A DNA stretch of 64,000 bases from Onchidella celtica (taxonomy: Eukaryota; Mollusca; Gastropoda; Systellommatophora; Onchidiidae): NCBI GenBank assembly GCA_963931925.1, contig OZ007579.1:43331857-43395856 (forward strand). Reading direction: 5' to 3'. Both the position numbers and the translations under genes were made by a program. A model generated the notes under the pieces. The model was not told the DNA's origin. It searched no databases and saw nothing but the letters and a program-made list of their open reading frames with translations. Shown in pieces: positions 48,273 through 58,632 of the stretch (its first letter is position 1; every line of letters begins with the position of its first letter).

Positions 48273-50040
48273 GTTGTCCAGACACGAAAATACTTCAGGC
48301 CTAACTCAAGATCCCTAGGGTGATTTCCACCTCTTCAGAGCTTCAGAAAACGTTTAGGATGGGCCTCTGTACCGCACCAGCTGGTGGTATTCTAATGAAG
48401 CAAATTAATTACATGATTGTAATAATATTGGATCAAATAATATCACTGTACTAATATTAGTTTTAGTCAAAACTTTCTTTCTTTCTGTCTTATATTTTCT
48501 TTTCTCTTTCTTTCTTTCTGTACACAATTTCCAGTCACGGATCAGTAAGTAATCTTTATTCAAAAGAGGATATGATGATGATGATGAGGAGGAGGATGGC
48601 GGTGATGATGGTGGTGATGATGATGATAGTAGTAATGATAATGGTGATGATGATGGTGGTGGTGGTGGTGATTATGATGATGGTGGGGATGGCGATGATG
48701 GTGGTGGTGGTGATTATGATGATGATGGTGGTGATGATGGTGGTGATGGTGATGAAGATGAAGAATATGATGGCGAATATGGCGGTATTGACGATGTTGA
48801 TGATGATGGTGATGATGGTGATGATGATGAAGATGGTGGTGATGCTGCTTTGATGATGATGACCAAAGCAAATGAAAAAAAATAAATAAATAAAAATAGT
48901 ACGATGACACGAAAGACGAAAATGTAAAAAAGAACAAGGCATACATATACCCAGTGTGTCGATTACTCTACTTGATTCCTACCTGTAAAATTCTGACTGT
49001 ATCTATTTCCTAAAGTTACACAGCCATCTTTACCTGTGTCACGTCAAACTGAATGTCCCGCCGTGGGTTGTAACACAGTTGACACGCTCATCAATCAAGT
49101 TTCAATCACTACTTGACTGAATGGTGTCAATGTGATGTCAATAAAAACTGACTGTCAATTTTTTTTTTTGAGGAGTGGGTGTTGGATCACAGCCTACAGG
49201 TCAGGATGTATACATTATAGTTAGGTGTGAATGTATCTATTTTTAACCACAGTATAAAATTGTCCTTTTAATTAATTAATTAGTTAATTCATTCATTCGT
49301 TCACTCATGCAGTCGTTCGTTCATTCACTTTCATTCATTCATTCATGCATTTGTGCGTTCATTTATTCATTCGTTCTTTCATTATAGTATTTTTTTGTGT
49401 TTGTATATGCTTCTTTCCTCTTGTCATTCCTACATACACGCTTTGGATATGTCTTTGACTCCTTCAAAATTATCTCAGTTCCCCCCACCCCCCCCCCCCC
49501 CACTCCCACACCCTGCCACCCCATACACACGCACACACCTCCTTCCTTCTTTGTCCCCCCTCCCCCACTTTCCTGTCATTCCTGTCATTTGAATGAGGGC
49601 AGTTTACACTTTTATTTAGTTTGTCTTAAATCATTTTTGTTTCACACCAACACATTAAAGGTGAAGGTTACAGGGGTGTCAGCACAGGGAAAGTATATTT
49701 ATTGAAAACAAAGATGCCAGATACAATTAAGGTACCGACATGTAGAGACTCTAATCTGTAAAGATCATTAATTAAAACAGTAAGACAGAGGCAACTGATA
49801 TTTCTAGAATTCCAGGGCACATCTGTCGCCTTAGGAGCCTCGAATATCTAGCAGTCACAGGGAAGATCGAAGACAGGAAAAGCAGGAGTAGATAGAGAAA
49901 AACTTTCACTGAAACTCTTAATTCATGGACAACAAGTAAGTGTCACAAGAAGTCAAGAACAGCTCCTTCTTGAGGTTGGCTGATGACAAATCCGAGTGGA
50001 GAGCCATGATCGCCAATGTCTGTACCAGACAGGGCAACTG

Positions 50041-50072
<32 letters not shown>

Positions 50073-51029
50073 GAGTGGTATCTTTGGTGAAAATACACAT
50101 ATTATTTAATTGTTGAACGTTACGTCATTGGTGCAGTCTATGTCATTCTTTAATAATATTTTAATGTAGATTTCTGATGTTTGGATGGAATTTTATGGGA
50201 CAGTAGGCTACCCCGAAGACTATTGGTAACACGAAATGTGTTTAGTAATATAAAGTTAATATCTTAATATTTCCTGTCAACAGAAGGCTAGAAACTTGCA
50301 GGCTGCAATGTCGTAAACTTTCTAATTCATCAGTGCAGATAATTGCTTTTCTGGGATGAATCATGGACATTTGATAGAAGTTGTTTTCTTTAAACCAAAT
50401 TACAGAAAATTCTCAAGTTAAAGAAAATCGCCCATTTCTAACGTAGCCACCTTCAGTTTCTCACATCAAAACAGTTGTGGCCTAATCAAGAAATTATTTC
50501 ATGCATTTTGCTACAAAAGCACGTCTTTATGATGTTCAAATCTTAATGTTAACCTTTTGTGCCTTTAACACATAAACCCGAGAGACAAGTTCAATCAACT
50601 TTGTCCTGAAATCAATTTTAAGTTTCAAGAATTGAATGAGGCTTAATTTGCAAATCTCTCTTTTGTTCATCAATCAAGAGCCTTTTTTTTTTAGTTGTTT
50701 TTTTTTTTTCACCACAAAATGGAGGAATGAAAAATCCAGGATAATGAAGAGTGCATCCCAAAGCAAGGTCAACTTTAACAGTTTTTCCACGATTTTCGAA
50801 AGGAAGGATATGTCCAAATTTAAAATTGGAAATAATTCAAGAACATTTATTATTTATAAAAAAAAAAAATCAAATTAGAAGGGGAAAATGTCATTATTCA
50901 ACCGCAACATTTTTTTTCATGATCTATTTTAAACCTTTCTATTCTAAAAATCCTCAAAATAACGAATAAATAAATAGATAAATAAATAAAGGGAAAAAAT
51001 GCAAAACTCACAGAATCGGAAATACATAC
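48273..51029. other. Upstream flank of the minus-strand gene, simple repeats
   Basis: Besides the GAT tract there is a degenerate TTCA/TTCG repeat at about 49270-49380, a C-rich stretch at 49480-49565 and a GAT tract at 50041-50075. The promoter and 5'UTR of the 48272 gene should lie next to 48273, but I see no clear TATA box. No further gene supported. Confidence 0.5.
48569..48850. repeat. GAT/GGT trinucleotide repeat tract
   Basis: About 280 bases of GATGATGGTGGT-like units upstream of the GPI-anchored candidate gene. Open in several frames only because the repeat unit is three bases. Confidence 0.93.
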
Positions 51030-51226
51030 ATGATTGTACTTTTTGTCGCCCAGAACACCACAGGGGTAGACAACTCCACCAGAGAAGGGACAGAAATAGC
51101 GGCCAGTCACGTAGGTGTCCCTCCCTACCGCAAGCACAGGCGAACCTCCACGGGTTACTGACTGACTGGCCGGACACGGTAGTGAGGCGTGTATAGTGTA
51201 CACACCAGTTGGTGAAAACTGTCTGG
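51030..51226 (-). CDS. Candidate orphan exon (unassigned)
   Basis: Acceptor CTTTCCCGCAG at 51227, donor GTATGT at 51029, 197 bases open in one frame. It reads RQFSPTGVYTIHASLPCP, then GRYFCPFSGGVVYPCGVLGD. GC content is higher than in the surroundings, and there are three cysteines. I do not recognise the family, and no partner exons are seen. It could be a 3' exon of a gene to the right or an exonised repeat. Confidence 0.3.
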
Positions 51227-51332
51227 CTGCGGGAAAGCACATTTTTTGTTTCTTTTACTTGTCGTCACAGAATTTGTGATTCTGCGAAATTTTAAGATGG
51301 CGAAGTAAGGGTCACAGCGAGGCTTAAAGCAA

Positions 51333-51482
51333 AGACAAAAATTGTCAAAAAGAAAAAGTTGTATGTAGCAAAGCCTCGCGTAGGAAATAATACCCATGTC
51401 TCATTATATCGTTTGGATGTTATTTCTTACTCGAGGCTTTGTCCTACACACAACTTTTTCTTTTTTTGCCAATTTTTGACTC
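51333..51482. repeat. Long hairpin (about 58-bp arms)
   Basis: The left arm (51333-51390) and right arm (51420-51482) are inverted copies: AGAAAAAGTTGTATGTAGCA against ACACACAACTTTTTCTTTTT, and AAGCCTCGCGTAGGAAATAA against TTATTTCTTACTCGAGGCTT, separated by about 29 bases. The right arm is related to the repeat at 751-836. Confidence 0.72.
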
Positions 51483-52159
51483 CGAAATTTTAAACTTTAG
51501 TTCATTTTTCGTCGAAAGTTTCAAAACATTGACACACAAATAACCGAATCAAACATGACATGGCTGGAAAAAAGGCTATATAAAGGAGAAATCCTGGATC
51601 GTATCTAAATGAAGGTTTCGTTAAGCGCCTCATGGGGAAAATCTCAATACGGTTTAGGTGATTATTTGTTTCGATTTTTTTTTCTATTAATTAAGGAGAA
51701 GTAGACTACAACAGAACAAAATGGTTTATTTATATAACAATGTATTCAAGATACCGTAAGATCCGGAATACATTTCAAGTTGAAAACATTTTTCTTACTC
51801 GCTTGTAGTCAGGCCTTCGCACTTGTATTGTTACTAAAGGAACTAGCTATTGTAATAAAAATATTGAAATGAGAACAACATTTTATCATCTTAGTATTGC
51901 CTTACTTCATCTTCACATCTGTGTGTTCCGAGAGAATCGTTGGTAAACTCTTGTAGTTAAAATTTACAGTACCTGTACGTTAAAAATGTTACGACAGCTT
52001 TTCAACACCTTAAAATCTGTACGAGTTTTGTAGGAATGATAGAATTCATTCTGATATGCCATATTACAGCCTTGTCTCAATTTCTGTAAAAATTTGAAGA
52101 TAGATTAGAGCAGTTAATGAGGTGATGATTTGTTTCTATTCTGTTCCCGAGACCTACAG
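51483..52159. other. Unassigned AT-rich sequence
   Basis: Nothing recognised apart from a polypyrimidine stretch and CTACAG just before 52160. Confidence 0.5.
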
Positions 52160-52320
52160 GCTTATGAGAACAAACGCTACAGATGCACCGAACACTCCCA
52201 GCGTGATTTTCACATAGACCACACTGGTATTTATGAGCTGGCCAAGGCCTCGATACACTGGCTAGACAGGTCTCTGGCAGAGTTTGTGATGAACATTAAA
52301 TTCAATTGCTCTTCCTCTGT
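52160..52320 (+). CDS. Candidate exon interrupted by the gypsy element (unassigned)
   Basis: After the acceptor-like TTCCCGAGACCTACAG a frame opens: AYENKRYRCTEHSQRDFHID, then TGIYELAKASIHWLDRSLAE. It is better composed than its flanks and does not look like gag. It meets gypsy gag sequence near 52320 with no donor visible, so it may be a host exon cut by the insertion, or a fragment of another repeat. Confidence 0.25.
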
Positions 52321-54153
52321 CCAAGCAACTGTCACTTTGCGACAGTATGCAAAAGTACAAAGAATCCTCAAACTCAGAGACATACAAATCAATATCAACC
52401 AGACAGGAGACAGTCAAACAATACAAACAGATCGCTCAGAACAAGAAAGTCAAATGTACGAAATGTGCAAGAAGAATCGGACGAATCTTCATCTGATGAC
52501 TATGTATTTTCGTCAAGTAGTATGAGAAAAGACATGCCTGTATTTTGCATCAACATACTTGGCAAAAACTTTGATGTTCTCGCAGATTCTGGCGCAACAA
52601 CAAACATCCTACCCATAACAGAGTTTGAGAAATTAAAACCAACGCCCACTCTCAGCAAGTGTTCAACAAGAATTTTTCCGTTCTCATCAATTTCTCCATT
52701 ACATGTGCTCGGAAAATTCAGCACAGTTGTTGGTCACAATCAAATCCAAAAACCCATTGAATTTTTGGTCGTGAACACAAAAGACATACCAATCCTAGGA
52801 TGGAAAGCAAGCCAGGAACTGAAACTCCTGAGCATGGTTAACAAACTAGACGTTAATAACATCACAAAACAGTACCCTGATGTATTCACTGGCCTTGGGA
52901 AACTAAAGAATTATCAAGTTAGTCTCCACATTGACAAGAATGTTCCGCCGGTAGCCCAACGATACAGAAGAATCCCCTTCCACATGCGAAGACAATTGGA
53001 TGAACACCTTAACAAAGAGGAAGAACTTGGAGTAATCGAACGAGCGACAGGTCCGACACCATGGGTGAGCCCGCTGGTCATCGTTCCGAAACCAAAAAGT
53101 CCAAACAAAATAAGAGTATGTGTTGATATGAGAGCAGCTAACACCGCAATCAAAAGAGAACGCCACAACACGCCTACTCTAGATGAACTGACGACACTGC
53201 TGTCTGGAGCAAGATGGTTCAGCAAACTTGACCTCAACCAAGGCTACAACCAGCTCGAACTGGACGAGGTATCGAGATACATCACCACCTTCGCTACGCA
53301 TAGAGGATTGTATCGCTTCAAAAGATTAAATTTTGGAGTGAACAGCGCTGCTGAAGTATTTCAAGAGGCGATCAGACAAACTCTGAATGGACTGCCTGGA
53401 GTGGTGAATGTTAGTGACGATATCTTGGTTTTTGGCGGAGACAAAAAGAAGCACGATCACAACCTGAAACAAGTTCTGGACAGACTGCGTGAGAGGAACT
53501 TGACTCTGAACCTCGACAAATGTCAGTTCATGAAAGAATCTGTCGAATTCCTAGGACACACTTTCTCTTCGGAAGGAATAAAACCATCACCGAGCAAGCT
53601 GAAAAGCATAAGCGAGATGCCGACACCAACAAATGTCACTGAAGTGAGAAGTCTACTTGGAATGTTGAACTTTTGTGGAACAAGGTTCATTCCTGACTAT
53701 GCAACACTAACATACAAGCTCAGACAGCTGACACAAAAGAACATGAAGTTCAAATGGACAAAAGAACATGATGAAGCTCTCGAAGCTATCACAACTGAAC
53801 TAAGAAAATCAGTGAGCTTGTCATACTTCAATCCAAACATGTCTACTCAAATGCATGTAGATGCAAGTCCGGTCGGAATATCAGCAATCCTCACACAAGG
53901 CAAGAGTGGAAACCATCAAGTGGTTCAATTTGCCAGCCGATCTCTGTCTGAAACTGAACAAAGATACTCACAAACAGAAAGAGAAGCACTAGCCGTAACA
54001 TGGGCTTGTGAGTACTTTCATGTTTATCTGTTTGGATCACCAACATTCACAGTGTACACAGATCACAAACCCCTTGTGACGCTGTTTGGAAACCCGAAAA
54101 CGCAGTTACCAGTCAGAATTGAAAGATGGGTCATGCGAACCTCAAGCATATAA
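52306..54153 (+). pseudogene. Gypsy pol, first part: protease, RT, RNase H
   Basis: Frame of about 610 codons. Protease has the active-site triplet in VLADSGATTN (residues 91-100). RT has FSKLDLNQGY (catalytic Asp), RFKRLNFGVNSA and the catalytic pair in VSDDILVFGG (Asp371-Asp372, Ser in place of the common Tyr/Val). RNase H has MHVDASPVGI, SETEQRYSQTEREALA and YTDHKPL. The frame departs after IERWVMR near 54130, where the next frame takes over with VVFRPGKDNPADYMSRH, so a small indel has broken pol here. The VSDDI wording occurs in Mag-like gypsy lineages, but I did not place it. Confidence 0.9.
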
Positions 54154-55696
54154 CATGAATGTTGTCTTCAGACCAGGAAAAGACAATCCTGCTGATTATA
54201 TGAGTAGACATCCTCACCGACAAACGAGACTAAGTTCAAGAGAGGAAAAGATAGCCGAAGAATACATCCAATACATTGCAAAAAATGATGTTCCAAAGGC
54301 AATGACTCTAGAAACGGTGCAAGAAGAGACATTGAAAGATCCTACAATACAAGCTGTCCTAGAATCCATTAAAACAAACAAATGGTCAAGACATCAACAA
54401 GTGCCTCCTGATGAAATCAGAAACTTTGAAACTCTTAAACAGTGTGCAAATGAACTCACTGTCACTCAGGATGGACTTCTTCTCAAGTGCAAACAGATTG
54501 TCTTACCGAGATCTTTACAAGACAAAGCTGTTCAAATTGCACACGGTGGACACCAAGGAAAGACGAAAACATTATCACTGCTACGAGAAAAGGTTTACTT
54601 CCAGGGCATGAGCAGTGCAGTTGAGAAATCTGTTAAAAACTGCCTAGCTTGTCAAATTGCTACACCCTCCACAACTAGGGAACCATTACGAATGTCTGAA
54701 CTACCTCTCAAACCATGGTCACAACTCAGCGCTGACTTTGGACACCTGCCAGATGGCACATACTTACTGGTCGTAACAGATGAATATTCACGATATGTTG
54801 TTGTAGACACGCTGAAAAGCACATCCGCACAAGCTGTTATACCTAAACTTGACAAAATTTTCTCTGAATTCGGTATCCCTGATGAACTGAAAACCGACAA
54901 TGGACCACCATTCAATGGTACATAACTCAGAACATACCTTCAAAACATGGGGGTCAAACACCGAAAGATAACTCCCCTATGGCCTAGAGCTAATGCAGAA
55001 ACTGAAAGGTTCATGAGAACAATCAAGAAATCCATCAAAGCTGCAAGAGCTGAAGGAAAATCATGGAAGCAAGAAATGTTCAAATTTCTGCTCGCATACC
55101 GGACAACTCCACATTCTACAACAGGACTAGCACCAGCACAAGTACTGTTTGGTAGAAACTTGAAAACGAAGTTACCTGAACCTCCCACTGAACTAGACCT
55201 CTCTCCTGATATTGATATTGACACTATCATCAGACAAAACGATGCTCATGCGAAGCAACGAATGAAGTTTCATGCGGACAAGAAACCAAACATTAAACCG
55301 TCCTTGATCAACATTGGAGACAGTGTGTTAGTAAGAGACACAACCAAAATCAATCCTATGACTCCATATGAACCTACACCATATGTTGTACAATCTACTA
55401 CAGGTTCCATGATCACCGCGAGAAGAAACAACAAATCTATCACACGTAACAGCAGTTTCTTCAAGAAATCTCCGAAACATGCAACTGGCGCGGAAGAAGA
55501 AAGTGAAGAAGAACCAGTCGAACTGTACAAGGAAGAAACAGGAACAGCAGAAACTGAAACACCAGTTGAAACCAACCACAGTGATGAGAACCAACAAATT
55601 CAGCCCGAACCTGTTCCTGAACCCGAACAAAGACCAAGGAGAACAAGAAGACCTCCCAAACGCTTTGAAGACTACCGGTACCAGAGATACGGATGA
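54086..55696 (+). pseudogene. Gypsy pol, second part: integrase
   Basis: The frame carries the RNase H end, then the integrase zinc domain (HGGHQGKT with CLACQ), the catalytic core with SADFGHLPDG (first Asp), KTDNGPPF (second Asp) and NAETERFMR (Glu), then YRTTPHSTTG and LFGR. A TAA at 54923-54925, just after PPFNGT, interrupts it; the same frame continues to a TGA at 55694. The C-terminus is acidic, then RPRRTRRPPKRFEDY. With the upstream frame shift the element cannot be autonomous. Confidence 0.9.
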
Positions 55697-56336
55697 TTCT
55701 AGATCTAATCTAGATAACAAAATCGAGCATCGAATTCTACGTTCAAGTCGTATCGTTTCCTATGGGCATTCTCTAATCCAGCAGACACTCACCAGATGAT
55801 GATGTTATGCCCCAACGAACTAACAAGGCAAAAGCTCGTTAAGCCTTGTCGCCCTTTATTTTGACCCTTATGGTCTCATCGTTTATTTGATACAATTCGT
55901 ATCCAAGCTTATTCGTTTCATCGTTTACTTGTGGTTAGGAAGAACACACATTGTGACACAAAATAGAATCTAATCCATCATGCCATTATTATTGTTTGAC
56001 TGAACCTCAAACTCAAGCTTAAAGATCTTTCTCCATAGACTAGACCTAGATGGTCTTCCATTCATTTGGCAGTGCCTTAAAGATGTCTCAAATATCTACT
56101 TACCAACAATAAACACTCCAGTAATTAATCCATGAACAATTTGAACCAAAGAACTTCAACACAGTCGTTACTTTTGAAATTTGCTCATTTCATGTTTTGT
56201 TTCAGCCTTAGATTATAATTATTGACTTAGTCCTGATACAACTTGAAGCAACCTGAGACCCATCCCCTAAGGCTCTGACTCTGACGACTTTGGCTCAGTT
56301 ATTATTACATAGCATCAAATCCGAGGAAGGAAGAGA
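55697..56336 (+). other. Gypsy 3' non-coding segment
   Basis: About 640 bases between the pol stop and the LTR with no open frame of note. It ends with the purine tract GAGGAAGGAAGAGA (56323-56336), a good polypurine primer site directly before the LTR. Confidence 0.7.
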
Positions 56337-56561
56337 TGTAATAGAATGCTTTGTCATATCATGTTTCATGTAGTAAGTCCATTCAAGGGACACAATAGAA
56401 ATACTATTGTGCCAGTTATTTGTTGATTATTGTAGTTCATTCCCCTTATAGGGTAGTATTTAAGGAGTTGCTTCCCAAGCAGGAAGGCAGTTATGATGTA
56501 TGTAGCAGCAATAAAGATGTCAGCATAGACCCAGACCACGTGCTTGCTTCAGTCCTTTACA
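56337..56561 (+). repeat. Gypsy 3' LTR
   Basis: 225 bases starting TGTAATAG and ending CCTTTACA (inverted TGTAA/TTACA ends). A TATA-like TATTTAAG at 56457 and AATAAA at 56510-56515 are in the right order. It follows a polypurine tract. A matching 5' LTR is not in the window. Confidence 0.8.
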
Positions 56562-58618
56562 ATAATTATTTCCTTTCTGTTTGTATTTGTGTGTATGTTT
56601 GACTTAAATGTTGGATTTTGTGGGTCCTCAGGTGAATAAAACTATTGTCATACAAGTGGGAGTTCAAACACAGACTGTAATGTGAATTGCCACTCGAGGG
56701 AGAGGCATGAGAGGGAAAACGGGGCAGTACACAAATATTACAATCAACATTCAAATCTTGCTGTTTCCTATACGGCTCATTTCTCCATGAAACAGTCTTG
56801 AGATCTTGGCTTTACCGAAGGCAAAGAGCTCACTCACGGACCGAAGTTCATAAAAAAAACAAAACAAAAAAATTGCCGATATGTGTGTGTGTGTGTGTGT
56901 GTGTGTCTGTGAGTGAAAATGCACATTTTTTATGCCTGAGATTTAGTGTGTTTGAAAATGAATGTAGGCTTATACAGTCTGAAAAATTATGACCTATGAC
57001 CTGCATGTATGTGAAATCTTTGAATATGTAATTGCCCCATGAATGTCACTACTGTTCATGTATACAAAGGCAGCGACTTTGTGAGGTCTCTACTTGTTGG
57101 CACCTATATAAAAACGGGCGTGCGTGTTTGTGTCATGAAAAAAAACAAAAACCCGTGAAAGTCCATGATGTTATCAAATGGGCGTGTTATGTTAAGCTTA
57201 AATGTAGGTGCTTGTCATATTTTTCTTTTGACAAATCACATAAATACAAATTGTCTGGTTTTATTGAAATACTGTGAGAGAAAATAGATGTCCTGCCAGC
57301 GACGTCTGCAATAATGTTACTGATGTTGTCTTCTATCTCTCGTACCGGCGTATCAATGCTGTTCTCATTTCACAGCATAGCGTTTCAAAGTGATTGTATT
57401 GGTCACTTTTGTTACTCTCAGATGTGACAAGAACGTTTCGATTTATAACTTCAAAACTATTAAAGATACGTCACTTTGTGAGAATATATATAGATCTCAC
57501 CATGAGCATTGCTAGGTAGTCATAATTCAGAACAAGCAGAATCACCAATACACCAGTACGTAACATAGACAATGATGTCTTGGTCGACAGATAACCCATT
57601 TCAAGGGAATTAATCTAAATAATGTATGGCAAAGATATTTCTTTTTCAGAGTTATATCCCCCAGATCATTACTATTCATAATGAGATACACCTGAAGTAT
57701 CCAAGCTTGCATACTCGCTGTGTGGAGGGTATATGTCTGATGGGATGTCTTTGGGTGTTGCTTTACATGCGTCGGTACTTTCACTGTTATGCTTGAAAAG
57801 GTTAAAGGACAGGAAACCCCAGACAATAACATAACGCAGAAAGGCAGTACATAAGATAGACCAGGGGGTCCCCAACCTATGTCCTATTTCGTCCGGTTTC
57901 CTCCTGGCAACACTTCGAAAGTAAATTTATTCATTTGTTCAGGAACTTGAATGTACTGCAGACGCTTCTGTACGCTAATAAAAGAACCGACAACGGAGAA
58001 ATTTTGAAATACTATTTTCATCCAACATTATTATTTTAAATTTAGATAACTATAACAATCAACAATAAACACCCCCACACAAAGCGTCTACCCACAGCAG
58101 TGTTATTTCACTTACTTCCGAACTACTGAAAAAGAAATGAGCTTGTTTCCAAAATTTTACTAATTCCAAATTTGTTTCAAATCGATCCCCATTTATCATG
58201 TTACATTACTCTTTAGAAAAATAATATACGTATAGGTACAATGTAACATTATACCATTTCTAGAGATGTAATGTGCCATTTTTTTTTTTCCTTTTAACGT
58301 ACCATCATATTATTTCACCGAAAAATAAATATGAATAAATCCAGCGTCAGTGAATTTACCCCCTGTAGTTAAATCGTTGTCATGGCTTAGAGATTACGGA
58401 CAGTAAAATGACCACAGTTTTGAGAGGAATGTCTGGTACATCCAATTCAAGAACAAATCCTTCATTATAGACTAAGATTTGAGTTCTTGATGCTTCAAGC
58501 GCAAAGACATTATTTGTGCAATTAAAATCTATGTTTACATGATAAGACGAAAGAGTGGTGTAGATAGACGTGCAGTTAATGATGAACAAACGATTGCTAA
58601 ATATTTACCATCGTGGTA
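56562..58618. other. Intergenic sequence
   Basis: No supported gene. There is a (TG)n microsatellite at about 56883-56907 and AT-rich stretches. Nothing else recognised. Confidence 0.6.
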
Positions 58619-58632
58619 CATGTACTAAGTAC

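Larger units (their letters stand above)
52320..56561 (+). mobile_element. Ty3/gypsy LTR retrotransposon, 5'-truncated, with 3' LTR
   Basis: It begins inside the gag zinc-knuckle region (CHFATVCKS) and continues through protease, RT, RNase H and integrase to a 3' LTR at 56337-56561. No 5' LTR or upstream gag is present. The pol frame has one shift and one stop. The segment between the pol stop and the LTR has no open frame, so no env is seen. Confidence 0.9.

Noticed and set aside
48556-48946. His-rich, Ile/Thr-rich and Met/Val-rich open frames
   Set aside because: All are frames of the same GAT/GGT trinucleotide tract.
52160-52320. Calling the exon-like stretch part of gypsy gag
   Set aside because: It lacks gag features and the zinc-knuckle sequence begins only after it. 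I left it as an unassigned candidate.
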